In this document: in pieces, positions 1-13,084 of the stretch
Layout of the letters: each line of letters begins with the position of its first letter
Position numbering within the stretch: position 1 is the stretch's first letter
Assembly: GCA_028583415.1 (NCBI GenBank)
Contig: CM053270.1
Location: 1,192,001 to 1,256,000 of the forward strand
DNA from: Protea cynaroides
Lineage: Eukaryota; Streptophyta; Magnoliopsida; Proteales; Proteaceae
DNA length: 64,000 bases
Direction: 5' to 3'
Notes under the pieces: model-generated
What the model saw: only the letters and a program-made list of their open reading frames with translations
What the model was told of the DNA's origin: nothing
Database searches by the model: none
Translations under genes and position numbers: made by a program

Positions 1-1759
1 GCTGGCCATCGTACCTCTATACACGAGTGTGTGAAGCCGTCCAATGGATCAAACACCATTGTCGTCCCACACACACCCATCATGGAATAGAGATAGAGCT
101 AAAGTGCCCGGATCAAACACCGCATGACACTTCCCTTGATGCCCTACCCATACCAATACGTAAGCCCCTATTGGCGAGGGCTTGCAAACTGGGCTTGCAA
201 CTAACCAATCATAATGTCACACAGTGTATCCAAGGCCTCACCCCAACATCCCTCAATATGTCCATAGAGATAGAGCTAAGGCCCCCCGGCAGAATTAGAG
301 ACTACACGGTCCAAGACCACCTCCCCTGATGCCCTACGACGTAATAGTTATGCTAAGGTAATAGCGATACGACGATGTTAGTGGACAAGACTTGAGTAGA
401 GATAGAGCTAGAGTCTGGTGACCAGGATGAACCATAGTGTCACGTCCTCTCCCTGATGCCCCACTCACATCAAGTACACTAACCACACACAAACATTCAC
501 ATGCCTATTCATAGCATCATCATCATCATCATGTTATAAATAAACATAATTAAATATGCATGAACAGTAATAATAAGAATATTGGATGACATGTGAAATG
601 CACAATACATGCATACAAGCATAAAATCATTCATGGCATTGGACACAATGATAAAAACAGTTTATTATTAGCCAATTAATTTAGGTCTTGTTCCATCATC
701 TTTGATTGATAGTAGATCTTCGTTCAAGCTTTGTAATTCACTCTTAGACCACTTGGAAACCTAACAAATATATAGATTTTAAATTAAAATTAATTCTCAT
801 GAATTTTGACTAACAGAAACTGAGGGGTCGCAGGTGTGGCAGCACCTGTTGTCTCACTTTCTGCGATCAGAGGGTGTGGGGTCGCAGGGTGTGGTCGCAT
901 ATCCTACGACCACACGTGCAACCACACCCTCCCTGGAAACTTCCTGAGGGCATGTGGTCGGACATGTGTGTCTCGTGTGGTCGCACATCGTGCGACCACA
1001 CGTGTGATGGTCGACCTTTCACTCTCAACTCCAATTCCTTCATGCTCAGATTCCTTGGCTTATCATTATGGTCCTTCCTATGATTGTTCTATTGCTTAAA
1101 ACTAGTATTTTATACAGAATCCATTGTCCACATAGTTTCCTCCCATGGATTCTCTTGGAATTTATCCATGGATTGATGATTTGGGTTTCACCTAAACCCT
1201 ATCTCTTTCTTGAACTATTCTAGGCTCTCAATTTAACATGGGGAATGTTTTCATACCTTAAGCTTGTTGAAGATTCAGAGTTTTCTCTGAATTTTCTTCC
1301 TCCTTAGTTTTCCTCTTCAATTCTCCTTCTCTTCCTTCTCTTCGTTCTCTTCTCTTTCTCTCACTTTCAGTTAGAGTTCTAAAAGGGTGAAAGAGGCAAA
1401 GGGACGTCCTATTTATAGAGGAAAACCCTCCATAATATGCCCTACTGAGTTTAGGAAAGAACCCCCTTCGGATTCGGAAGGTTTCCGAAATTCGGTTTCT
1501 GACTGGGTTCGTGTGGTTTGAGGTGGGGTCGCAGAACCCGTCGACCACACAACTAAAATTCATGTTGTTGCACTATTTTGAGGTGTGGTCGGTCACACCT
1601 GTTTAGGTATGCGACTACACGCTCATAATTGACTATTTTTGAGTTACATTTCATACCTGGACTTGTGGTTTCTTCATGCACTTGGTCTACTTGGCCCAAC
1701 CATGATAGGAAGACCTGATACAAGGTGGTAAGACCGGTTAGTTCGATACGGGTCTTATA
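1..1759 (-). mobile_element. Family-B LTR fragment (Del/Tekay-type), minus strand
   Basis: The right end reads gggtcttata, a one-base variant of the gggtcttaca terminus of the other minus-strand LTRs here. The order of blocks matches the complete family-B LTR at 48436-50737 read in reverse: tagagatagagct repeats (about 80-420), the CAT-rich stretch near 520, a palindromic motif block (822-1010), a pyrimidine-rich leader (1280-1400), a TATA-like CTATAAAT on the minus strand (1411-1418) and a second motif block (1523-1625). The left end lies outside the window, so the conserved peptide exon of this LTR is not seen. It abuts the Athila fragment at 1760. The short open frames inside it are not genes. 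Confidence 0.8.
974..1002. repeat. Near-perfect palindrome in the LTR motif block
   Basis: Two 13-base arms, CGTGTGGTCGCAC (974-986) and its exact reverse complement (990-1002), are separated by the three bases atc. The motif GTGGTCGCA/TGCGACCAC recurs in both orientations at 822-1010 and again at 1500-1620 in the same LTR. Confidence 0.9.
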
Positions 1760-3563
1760 GGTGAGCTAGCCAGACTCAGTGAGTTGGAGAAGAATGTGGT
1801 AGCTCTAATTGCAGGGCATACCAGTATGGAGAGGACACTTACCCAATTGGTTACCCTAATGTGTTTAAAGAACAAGGGTATTCTTCCCAGCCAACCAAAA
1901 CCAACCCACGCCATCACCCACAACCAAATAGGTCAAACCCTCAAGTGAATGGCATAGAAAGTCAATCAGGGTCCTCCAAACAATGCAATGCAGTCCATGC
2001 ATTACGGAGTGGCCAAGAGTAGCTACGATGAAGCACCAAAGAACAAACCCACAGTTGCTCCCGTTAATGTTTCCCAATCTGAGGAAGCTACTGGGCCTCT
2101 TTCTTCAGGTTCATCTGATGTACCTGAAAGACCCAAAGAGACTGTCCCTGACAGAGTTTTTACTCCACCAGCCCCATTCCCTAATAGGATGGTAAACCAA
2201 AATAAGACTGTTTTAGTTGATAAAATTTTAGAGGTCTTCAAACAGGTAGAATTGAATATCCCACTTTTGAATGCAATTGACCAAATTCCTATTTATGCAA
2301 AAGTCCTTAAAGACTTATGCACACAAAAGAGGATTAGTCAAATTCCTAAAAAGGTATTCTTGGCTACACATTTAAGTTCCCTTCTGAACCATCCCGTGGT
2401 AGCCAAATACAAGGACCCTGGCAGTTCTACCATCTCTAGCATTATAGGCAACACCTTTTTTGATCATGCTCAACTAGACTTAGGTGCAAGTGTGAATCTT
2501 CTACCTTACCACATTTACCAACAATTAGGATTGGGAAAGTTGAAACCAATGTCCATCTCACTTCACTAGCTGATCGCTCTGTAAAAACTCTTAAAGGAAT
2601 GGTAGAGGATGTTTTGTTAAAGGTAGGAGAATTTCTTTTTCCTGTGGATTTTATTATTTTAGAAACACATCCTGTCTCCAATAGGGATCAAATCCCTATC
2701 ATTTTAGGGAGACTGTTTCTAGCTACAAGCAATGAACTGATAAATTATAGGAACGATCTCATGAAATCATCATTTGGTAATCAAACTGTTGATTTAAATG
2801 TATTTAGGCTGGGTAAGCAACCGAATGAGGAAGTACATATGCTGCAAGAATTCCCTGACCATGTAGAGGCCACTTTTGACATTGACTTTGACTCAGAATT
2901 CTTGCAGTGTATGGAAGAGTTGGGAGGAGTAGAGGACACTTTCTCATCAGAGGCATGGAGTATCCATACACCTGTGGAACTCTAGGACCTCTATCCACTT
3001 CCAATCCCAAGCCCTCAATGGTTGAACCACCTAGCTTAGAATTAAAGGAGTTACGATCCACTTTGAAGTATGCCTTCCTAGGACCTGACTAGACTCTTCC
3101 TGTTATTATTGCATCTGATTTGACTTCTTATCAGGAAAAAGAGTTAGTCAAACTCTTACAAAATCACAAGGAAGCCTTAGGTTGGACTGTGGCTGACATC
3201 AAAGGTATTAGTCCGTCTATTGTTCAGCATCATATACACCTTATGAAAGATACCAACCCCTCAAGGGAACCTCAGAGACGGGCAAATGTTGTGATGAAGG
3301 AAGCCATTAAGAAACAGATTCTAAAGTGCATAATTCATGGGATCATATATCCCATATCTGACAGTGAGTGGGTAAGTCCGGTACATGTGGTACCAAAGAA
3401 GTTAGGAGTCACTGCAATTGCTAATGCTGACAATGAATTGATAACCCGTATCCAAACAGGATGGAGAGTCTGCATAGACTACAGAAAGCTGAATATGACA
3501 ACGTGAAAGGATCACTTCCCTTTGCCTTTCATTGACCAAATGTTAAAGAGGTTGGCTGCACAT
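1760..3563 (+). pseudogene. Athila-lineage gag end, protease and start of reverse transcriptase, decayed
   Basis: Conceptual translation in three frames gives an Athila-like polyprotein. The end of gag is near 1765-1860 (ARLSELEKNV). The protease region has the DLGASVNLLP active-site context near 2480-2515 and ILGRLFLAT near 2700. The RT N-terminus shows ALGWTVADIKGISPS near 3176, IIYPISDSEWVSPVHVVPKK near 3340 and GWRVCIDYRKLN near 3460. The frame changes between about 2565 and 2600 and again before 3120, and there is a stop after YRKLNMTT at 3507. KDHFPLPFIDQML is still readable to about 3560, where the sequence passes abruptly into the telo-box array of element X. The RT palm with the catalytic DD, the RNase H and the integrase are missing. 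The lineage call rests on recognised motifs, not on a search. Confidence 0.85.
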
Positions 3564-5660
3564 GCAATTAGGGTAGAAAACCCTAAAAAAATGGAAAGAA
3601 AATAATTAGGGTAGAAAACCCTAAAATGGAAAGAAAATAACAATTAGGGTAGAAAACCCTAAAATGGAAAGAAAATAATAATTAGGATTGGAAATCTTAA
3701 AAAACGGAAAGAATGCAGCAATTAGGGTAGAAAACCCTAAAATGGAAAGAAAATAGCAATTAGGGTAGAAAACCCTAAATATGGAAAGAAAATAGCAATT
3801 AGGGTCTTGCCATGCTTAGAAGATAGCCTACTAGATCATACCATATAGGCTCTTGCCTTATTTGCAATACATGCCATACTTGAAAGATTTTTAAACAATC
3901 TTACTGTATGTGAATTTCTTGCCATAAATGTTTTATGTGCCATATTTAGATAAAATATTCTATTTTTTGGCAATAACTTATTTTATGCAACACCCTAGTC
4001 AAACTGCCATATCTGCACACTTCTAGAAGACAATTGAGGCGTGGAGACGTGCATTTAGGCACCCACATTCTTGGGAAGGGCATAATGGGAATAATAAAAC
4101 CTTAATAAAGAAAAAGAATTCTTTGCCAAACCATCCAAAATTAGAATTCAGAATGAAAAGGGTAATTTAGGACGATTTGCCCCTCCGCAAACCCTAAACC
4201 TAGAATAGGTTCTAAACCCTAAACCTAGAATAGGTTCTCAATCATTAACCTAGAACAGGTTATCCGGCCCGAACTACGCGGATTCTGATTCCTAGGGCAA
4301 ACCCTAGGATACGTAGGCCATTTGGGAGAAATTCAAATTCGGATCCACACCTTAGTCCACTTGGACTACCCATAGATCCACTAGGATATCCATCAATTTC
4401 AACCCAGAGCCTGAACTTCGCGGATTCTGATTCCTAGGTCAAACCCTAGGATACGTAGGCCATTTGGGAGAAACCCAAATTCGGATCCACACTTTAATCC
4501 ACTTGGACTATCCATAGATCCATTAGGATATCCCCCATATTTTAACCCAAATAGGGTTATCCAACCTCAGTCCACTTGGACTATCCATAGATCCACTAGG
4601 ACATTCAACCATTTCAATCCATACCTTAGTCCACTCGGACTATCCATAGATCCATTAGGATACTCAACCATTTCAACCTAGAGCCCGAACTACACGAATT
4701 CTGATTCCTAGGGCAAACCCTAGGATACGTAGGCTATTTGGGAGAAACCCAAATTCGGATCCATAATTTAGTCCACTCGGACTATCCATAGATCCACTAG
4801 GATATATTTATTCACACCTTAGTCCACTCGGACTATCCATAGATCCACTAGGATATCTATCCATATTCCAACCCAAAAAGGGTTATCCATACCTTAGTCC
4901 ACTCGGACTATCCATAGATCCACTAGGATATCCATTCCCATTTCAACCCAGAGTCCCAAACTATGCGGATTCTGATTCCTAGGTCAAACCCTAAGATACG
5001 TAGGCCATTTGGGAGAAACCCAAATTTGGATCCACATTTTAGTCCACTTGGACTATCCATAGATCCACTAGGATATTTGTCTACATTTTGACCCACATAG
5101 GGTTATCCACATTCCAACCTAGAATGGGTTATCCATATTTCAACCCAAATAGGATTATCCTTAGATCCACTAGGACTATCTATCAGTCCACATGGACTAT
5201 CCAGATCCTAACCCATAGGGTTTTCTCAGCCTTTCAAGTAAAAATTTCAATTTAAACAAATAAACTTAATCATGCACAAGCATAAATCACAGCCATAAAC
5301 TTTAATCACACCTGAACTACGATGGTGAACCAGATTTTCGGAATAAATCCGTAATACGTAGGCAATCTGATGGATACAGATTCGGCTCAATGATATCAAA
5401 TCACTTGGTTTGGTTTGGCTTAACAAATAGAGTCTAGCATAGGAAAGGTATAGGAGACCGATTTCGATCGGACGATTTGGGTGCCTAACCCCTTCCCATA
5501 ACCGTAACCTGACGCTTACCCAATCTCTAATGGACCAGAATTCCAATCTAAGGGTCATGAGTCAATCGAAGTCTTACCTTGGGGTGAGATTTTACATTTC
5601 TAAGGTCCTAAACCTAAATCTAGGTGGCGACTTCTAAAGATTTCCATCTTTGTCCTCACA
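3564..5660 (+). mobile_element. Element X, truncated 5' LTR (Tat/Ogre-like)
   Basis: This segment is collinear with 18190-22617 minus the nested solo LTR. It starts inside the array of TTAGGGT-agaaa-ACCCTAA units (about six here), then the gccatgcttaga stretch, the hairpin-rich minisatellite region (4190-5220) and the LTR end tcctcaca at 5660. The next base is a spacer g and then a primer-binding-like site. Everything upstream of the array, about 3.3 kb compared with the 3' LTR, is missing and replaced by Athila pol, so the left edge is a deletion or recombination scar. No coding sequence is seen. Confidence 0.8.
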
Positions 5661-5661
5661 G

Positions 5662-5681
5662 TGGTGACTCTACTAGGGATA
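5662..5681 (+). other. Putative primer-binding site of element X
   Basis: TGGTGACTCTACTAGGGATA begins one base after the LTR terminus. From memory it resembles the tRNA-Arg-type site (TGGCGACTC...GGGGA) of Tat/Ogre elements, but it looks degenerate. Confidence 0.6.
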
Positions 5682-6895
5682 TAAATGTCAAACTCCTAAA
5701 TGAAAACTTTCCTTGTGTGAATTGGATGCAAGATTTTAGGATACTATATTTATGCTTGTATATTATTGCTTTGGGGGGAATGGATTCAGTCACACATTCG
5801 TGCGAGTAGCCGAACCGGGTCCCATGCACATGGGGCATCCCGCTAGGCGAAACACACAGCCTTGGCCTGTACTTTCTGAGACCACGACCGGTGAGTAGCC
5901 TCTAACGAGCGTTTCTTGGGTCCGCCTGAGAATGCGTTATGCTACTCCACGTCGTTTGGATCCTTGCAACATAGTATATAAAGGGATTGGGGGCCCATTA
6001 TTCATCGAGCATTCGGTGATAGGTTACCCCATCCTTGTCAAGGTGGCTTTTTCTGTCCTAACCCAGATTGTAGCCCAATGTTTGTTATTTTTGGTTCATC
6101 CCTGAACCGACCCAGTAAAATCGGCTTAACCATGACATCCATGTTCGAGACGTCAAAGTTCTGCCCGTTTTTGTCCTCGATTGGTCAACATGTTAGGTTC
6201 TACACGATGAGCACCTTGAACTCTCACCCATTGGAAGTATGAGGTATGTATACACCTGTTCTACATCATACTAAACGGTCACTATACACCCTCCATTAAG
6301 TAAGCTCTATGTGTCGAATCTCTCATTGTTAATACGTCGATTTAAAAAAACGAACAGAAAATCCCTGTCAAGATATAGATACCATGGTCAAGAAGAAATT
6401 TACTAGTTCGTTCATCTATGAACCACTTTTGCTAACCATCCCTAATAAGGACGACGGATTAATATATCCATTTCAATTTCATCGAATTCGATAATCCAAT
6501 TGGCCAGACCTTGGTACCACTGATTATCCATTTTGGAATCATGAGGTCCCAAGACTGAACACATGGTTTAATCAAATTCAATTAAATTGACTTGGATAAT
6601 GTTTACCCAATCGCCCTTATGAGGGATCTAACTCTTGTTTGGTTGAGTCATCCTTGATTGTGCATGTGACTTCTACTCCTCTAGATGTCTAGAATCTTGA
6701 TATTTATCCATTGGGTTACAATGCCTTTGGAAAAGAAATCAATCTGCAACCATATCCACCCTTTTAGGGTGAGAGGCCCCTACAATTAGGGAATTGTCTT
6801 AATCTCCCATCTTGAGATCCATCCATATTATCTTTCTAAATGAATCACTGGAAGTCATGAATCTAGATCTTGATTGAACATCAAATTTTATAAGA

Positions 6896-7495
6896 AAGAA
6901 GGAAAGATTCAGCCCCTAGGCAAATCCAATCATAGTTCCTGATTCATCTCGGAATTAAGGAAAGATTCGGCCCCTAGACAAATCTAATCATGGTGCTCAA
7001 GGCACCCCAGAATTAAGGAAAGATTCAGCCCCTAGGTAAATCCAATCACCATTCTCAATGTACCTCTGAATTAAGGAAAGATTCAGCCCCTAGGCAAATC
7101 CAATCATAGTTCGTGATTCACCCTTGAATTAAGGAAAGATTCAACCCCTAGGCAAATCCAATTATTGTTCTCGATTCATCTCTGACTTAAGAAAAGATTT
7201 AGCCCCTCGGCAAATCTAATCATTGTTCTCTATTCACCTTTGAACTGAAGAAAGGTTCAGCCCCTAGGCAGGTCCAATCATCATTTCGGTTCATCCAGAA
7301 TTAAGGAAAGATTCAGCCTCTAGGCAGATTCAATCACATCCAGTTCATCTCAGAATCAAAGAAATATTCAGCCCTAGATTCAACCACCATTTCTGGTTCA
7401 TCTCAGAATTAAAGAAGGGTTTAACCTTTAGGCAGGTTCAATCATCACTCCCAGATCATGCTAAAATGAAGAAGGCATTCGGCCCCTAGGCTTTT
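6896..7495. repeat. Tandem array, about 10 units of 58-60 bp
   Basis: The unit is built on aaggaaagattcagcccctaggcaaatccaatca, followed by a variable ...gattcatctcggaatt. Copies recur from about 6900 to 7480 and decay towards the right, where cagcccctaggc becomes cggcccctaggc. Confidence 0.85.
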
Positions 7496-7990
7496 TCACC
7501 CTTCTCCTCCTGTTTAGGTTCTGATTCATGTTGGAACTAGGAAAAATTCCATTCATTTGAATTCAATTAGCCACTAAGCTTATCCAACCATCAACTTTGG
7601 TTAGGGTTCCAGTTCATGTCGAAACTAGGAAAAGTTCCATTCATCTGAATTTATTTAGCCCCTAGGCTTGTCCAACCATCAACTTTGGTTCAGGTTCAGA
7701 TTCATGTTGGAATTAAGAAGAGTCTCATTCATCTGAATTCATTTAGCCACTAGGCTTATCCAACCATTAACTGTGGTTCAAGTTCTGATTCATGTTGGAA
7801 CTAAGAAGAGTTCCATTCATTTGAATTTAATCAACCCCTAGGCTTGTCCAACCGTCAACCCCAGTTTAGGTTCTGATTCATGTCGAAACTAAGAAAGGTT
7901 CCATTCATATGAACTCAATGTGAGCATGAATTAGCCTCTAGGCCTGTTCAATCATTACCTTTGGTCCATGTTCCACTTCATAAAGGAATC
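7496..7990. repeat. Tandem array, about 5 units of 87 bp
   Basis: The unit holds ggttctgattcatgttggaac, then gttccattcatttgaattca, then tagcccctaggcttgtccaac. It shares the core agcccctaggc with the preceding 58-60 bp array, so the longer unit may derive from the shorter one. Confidence 0.8.
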
Positions 7991-8119
7991 AAAGAGAATT
8001 TCAGTCATTCCATCATCTCTAGCAATTAGAGTCCAATCCATGATTGTCATCCTTGGCCTCTATCAATCGGAGCCCAACTCAAGCAATCCTTGCCTCTAGC
8101 AACTAGAGCCCAGTCCATG

Positions 8120-8740
8120 ACTGTCAATCTTGATCTCTATCAATCAGAGATCAATTCAAAGTCAATCTTGATCTCTATCAATCAGAGATCAATTCAAAGT
8201 CAATCTTGATCTCTATCAATCAGAGATCAATTCAAAGTTAATCTTGATCTCTATCAATCAGAGATCAATTCAAAGTCAATCTTGATCTCTATCAATCAGA
8301 GACCAATTCAAAGTCAATCTTGATCTCTATCAATCAGAGACCAATTCAAAGTCAATCTTGATCTCTATTAATCAGAGACCAATTCAAAGTCAATCTAGAT
8401 CTCTATCAATCGGAGACCAATTCAAAGTCAATCTTGATCTCTATCAATTAGAGACCAACTCAAAGTCAATCTTGATCTCTATCAATCAGAGACCAACTCA
8501 AAGTCAATCTTGATCTCTATCAATCAGAGACCAACTCAAAGTCAATCTTGATCTCTATCAATCAGAGACCAACTCAAAGTCAATCTTGATCTCTATCAAT
8601 CAGAGACCAGTTCAAAGCTAACCTTGTCTCTATCAATCGGAGACCGATTCAAAATCAATCTCTGGCTCCATCAATCGGAGACCGATTCAAAATCAATCTC
8701 TGGCTCTATCAATTAGAGCCCGATCGATGTCCATCATAGC
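8120..8740. repeat. Tandem array, about 13 units of 38 bp, each a hairpin
   Basis: The unit is agtcaatcttgatctctatc plus aatcagagatcaattcaa. Units at 8130-8270 contain perfect 9-base arms TTGATCTCT and AGAGATCAA around the loop atcaatc. Later units read agagaccaa, with one mismatch. After 8620 the array shifts to a related unit containing tctggctctatcaatcggag. Related ctctatcaatcggag phrases occur from 8050. Confidence 0.9.
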
Positions 8741-9059
8741 CCAGTGCTACAAGTTAGGATTGCTCGTCAGGAATGACGAATGAGAAGCATTCCTCATTGC
8801 CTGTCAATAAAGATCAGTTCCAGATCCTGGAGTCATCAAAAATCATGAACCTTCAGCTATAGTAGTGCTATTCCATCATGGGCATTTTTGCCTCATTAGC
8901 CAAGGAAATACCAGAATCCAAAGAATTGCCCTCATATTTCTCATTGTTCAAAGAGAAAGAATAGAATTTTCCCAAGCAGTAGGACAGACCAAAGATGAGA
9001 TCCGATATGCCCCAGGCTAGGATAAAAAAAACCAGAATCACAGCTTGAGTGTGGTCCAA

Positions 9060-9480
9060 TGATGGAACCCTTAACCCCTGAACTGGGGCATGAACCGAAT
9101 TGACCTTGGACCCGAATTGAGTGCGGTCTTAAGCCCTAAGTTGGGCATGAACCAAATTGAACTTGGACCTGAATTGAGTGCGGTCCAATGAGGAAAGCCA
9201 TTAAGCTTTAAGCTGGTCATGAACCAAAATGACCTTAGACCCCAAATTGAGAGTGGTCTAACAAAGAAATCCATTGAACCCCCCAAGCCAAGGCATAAAT
9301 TAGTCCAATATTGGATTCAAAATGGTGTAGTGCAATGGCGATACCCCTTGCTCCATAAGCTGGGGCATAAGCTAGAATGATTTTGAACTCAACTAGAAGT
9401 GGTCCATTGATGAATCCATCAAACCCCAAACTGGGGCATGAACCAGAGTAACCTTGAGCTTAAAAAGCAATAGTCCGGTT
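9060..9480. repeat. Degenerate tandem array of 60-80 bp units
   Basis: Repeated phrases include aagctggggcatgaaccaa, ttgaccttggacccgaattg and agtgcggtccaatgaggaa, with variable spacing and many substitutions. Minus-strand open frames here only reflect the repeat. Confidence 0.7.
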
Positions 9481-12400
9481 TTGAATGGATCCCAAACTGA
9501 AAAAAAAAGAGGGAAAAGGTAGGTATCTTTCACCTATTGATAGAGGGGCATGATGAATCCTGCTATTAAAGATCTGAAGGAAGACTTATTCCCACAACGA
9601 CTGAAGGTGGTCGTCGAAGGAGTTATGCCCAATTGGAGCCGCTTGGACGAACTAGTTGTTTCAACTTTCTATTATCGGTATTTGATAGGTCATCCATGTC
9701 TGGGTCCAAGATCAATATGCTTGTTGACAAGTCTAGTCTAATCTGTCCTGCAAGAAAAAGAAAATCATCCCATTTGGAATTTCAATCTCTGTGCTTTGTC
9801 TCTTCCATACATTTTCTTCCAGTTTCATACATCCTCCTATTCTACATGCGCAGTCAATTCTGACTCTGAAGATGATTGAAACGATGAGCCGTCTCCTGAA
9901 CTTCTATGCCACCCAGCCTCTTGAGAAAGAAAGGTCCAACCCGTCTGGGAAAGCTTTAAATGATCAATCGGGAGACACAAGAGTAGTCTCAAGAAACATG
10001 TATTGGAGAAGCTGCCATTTGTTCTATCTGTGAAAAGATTCCAAGGAAAGCATTACATAATAACAGATCATATCAACAGGTCAGCCAATCAGTACAAATG
10101 AGTGGAGGACAGATGTGCCACCAAGAAGATGGAAATACCAAAGTTCTTACAAAGCACATCATCTGTAAGCAAGAGATACATGATGAATGATCAATCTCAA
10201 AATCAAAGAATGAGGTCATTGGGATACCCAAAAAAAAATTCAACCCTATATTTTATCTACATCAATAATGGGAGGTAGTCACATCAGACAGAAGGTGATG
10301 AGTAACTTCTAGAGGACAGCATACGGATTCACCGTTGAGATAAAATCAGATACTATATGAGCAGTAGTAAATGCTCAAAAAGTTTACAGAAGATCAGAGT
10401 GCTAGTTGGGGCAAAGACGTTCTATCTGATTGGAAATGTTTGGAAGAAGAAGATTCAAATCCAATATTGAAAGTCAGGATTCAATTTTGCGATCAAGCGA
10501 AGCACTGCATTATGTGGCCTTCACATCCAAAAAAAAAAAAAGAGAAAAAGAAAAAAAGAAAAAAAAGAAAAAAAAAAGAGAGAAGAAAAGAAAATAGCAA
10601 GATGTTAAATGGCATTGGAGCTCGACAGTAAGCCAATTGTCCCTCTCACTTCAAGAAGATGGTAGTTCCAACTAAAGCCTGAAAGCAAGTGCGATCGTTC
10701 TTCGAGATTCACAGCATGTTGGACCGGACTTTTGATTTTAGCCAATTACATCCTGCCTTTACAGGAGACGATCTCATCACCTCTTCATCATCAGAGAAAG
10801 ATTTCTCATCGGCATTAGACTCTCTCTCCCGTCTATCAATCTGACGGCCTTCCATGGAGTCTCTATCACAAGCCCTTCTTTTGATTATCAATTTTTATGG
10901 CATTGTATCTCATGATCATGTCTCATCTTATGTACAAATTCATAAATCTAGCTGGAACTCTCATCTGTCGTTCATTACATCCGACGGCTTCCCAAGGTTC
11001 CTATAAGCCCTTCATTTCTCAAGCCAACAAAATGGGATCTTCTCGGTAAGATAAATCCGTTCTACATAAACAACCAAACACACTCCCAATGGTAGACCCA
11101 TGTGGACAGTTTCACATCAGTCCTCTTGGACCGTCAACATTAATACTTATCAACAAACCTAAAGGTTTCAGGCCCAGATATGATCGTGACTGATTCAGAA
11201 TCTCGATATAGTTTGTTGGGACACGTGTTCCATCTGAACATCTCCAAGAAAGGAAAACATAATTTGGCACCATTTTCAATTTTGGAGTGGGACTGCATTT
11301 CCCTAAGATCTCTTTTAGTGATGATTCAAATAGCTGCCCGCCTATCGATACGTGTAGGTGTCAACTTAAACAGTGGGGCAAGGCTACCCATTTGTCATGA
11401 AAGTCATGCCGTTCAGATTTCCCCTAAGGGTTTTAGACCATTGGATAGGACCATAATTTTGGCAATATCCTCACCATATCAGGACTCTTTATTCAACCCA
11501 AGATGGGGTTTGCAATAAAAAGAAAATGAAAAAAAAATAATGGGAAGAAAAGAAACCTCGCCAGGGAAAGGCAACCCGAGAAACCTCAACGGGCAACCCA
11601 TAATACCTCAGTGGGGATAGGCGACCTGATGCAGCCCTAAAGCATTGCCCTCATTGGCCCTTCATAGAGAAATCCAGTGGTTCATGTAGACAAGTGTCAT
11701 ACCAGTCTATCCTCCATAGGAAAGGAACCCCTCTTGCTCCCCAGTGAATCATACTCGGAGGAGTTGAACAAACCATCTTCTGCTAGGCTCCATAGCATTG
11801 CCTTTCAACAGAATTCTATCTTCAAATCCTTTGGTCATGTTAGGGAGAGAGCAAATTATCATGGCTTGGTTATGGATGTAGCCAAATTCATCAAATCATC
11901 AGCTCCCTCATTTTCCAAGATTCAACAAGGGTTTATCTAAGAAATCATTTTCTGCAATCAATCTGTCAATCTTCCCTTGACCTCAGAAGCATGGTCAAAT
12001 TCTAATTGCAATCCAGATTCAACCTTGTTCTAACTTTGTTAGATTTCCCATTTCCTTTTATAGTAGCGGTCTGTCACAACATGCAGACACTGGGGCATAG
12101 ATAAACCCTATGTAGAGGAATCGAAATTAATCATGAGCATTACATCAAGGATCCATTGTCTAGTCTGAAGTCACTACTTTCATAGTCAACAGAAGTAGGT
12201 CCATCCAAGTTGGTTTTTGCCAATTTCTCAGTTCTCCCAATCCTGTTGATAAAGAAAATCCAATGTGGTCACTCACCTGTTAGGATTTAGTCACCAAATT
12301 CTCTGAAGGAACACCTCGAATCCTTTACTCGTCGTGCCTACTTTGGGGCCATAGTTCATTCATCTTTCGAAATTAGCACAACAATGTTGCAAAGCCCTGA

Positions 12401-13084
12401 GCTTTTCATGAGCCTAGATCAAAGGCCAAACCCACGTCACATTTCATCGCCGCTTGGCTGTTCTACCAATTTGGTCTACCATAGTGCACAGTCAAAGAAC
12501 ATACTTGACCAGATGTCCCTTGACAGTTTAACACCAAGGTCAATCAATAAAATCACTTTAGTTAAAGACTGTCAAGCTCCCATCATTCTTGTCCAAAATC
12601 CTCGCTAGAGTTTCTTTCAATCCAAAATCCAACAACACCAATGTTGGCTGAAGAAAATCATCACCTTCAAATTACATGGAACCCTTCAAACGGAGTAACC
12701 AAGTCATCCCAACCGTACTGAAATTGAGTCAAACTTTCAATACCAGGTCATAAATGGTAAATTTCAAATCTAGGTATCATGCCAGCGAAGTCCATGACAC
12801 CATTTCCATTAATGTCATGTTTTATGCCTTCACCAACAAAGCAGGGGCAAAAAACCTTGAAAACTGCCAAGGAATTCACCATCATTTCAAATATGTCCAG
12901 CACTCTATAGGTTCAAAGTCAAGAGACTTTCAAGATGGGTCAGATTTCAACCCTAAAGGTTCAAAGTCAACAAAGCCTTCATGTATGGGTTACTTTCAAG
13001 CATCCTAAAGGTTCATAGCCATAGAGCTTCCAAGAAGGATATTCCTATTTTCAATCCCGAAGGTCCAAAGCTGGTAGAAACTGC

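Noticed and set aside
8120..8740. CRISPR-like array because of the regular 38-bp spacing
   Set aside because: The whole unit repeats with no unique spacers, and the context is a plant retroelement.
9071..9429. Minus-strand open frames rich in Gly, Phe and Pro
   Set aside because: Produced by the degenerate tandem array at 9060-9480.
11180..11518. 112-codon open frame in the X internal region
   Set aside because: No recognisable motif, no gag or pol similarity, and ordinary for chance in 8.5 kb of AT-moderate DNA.
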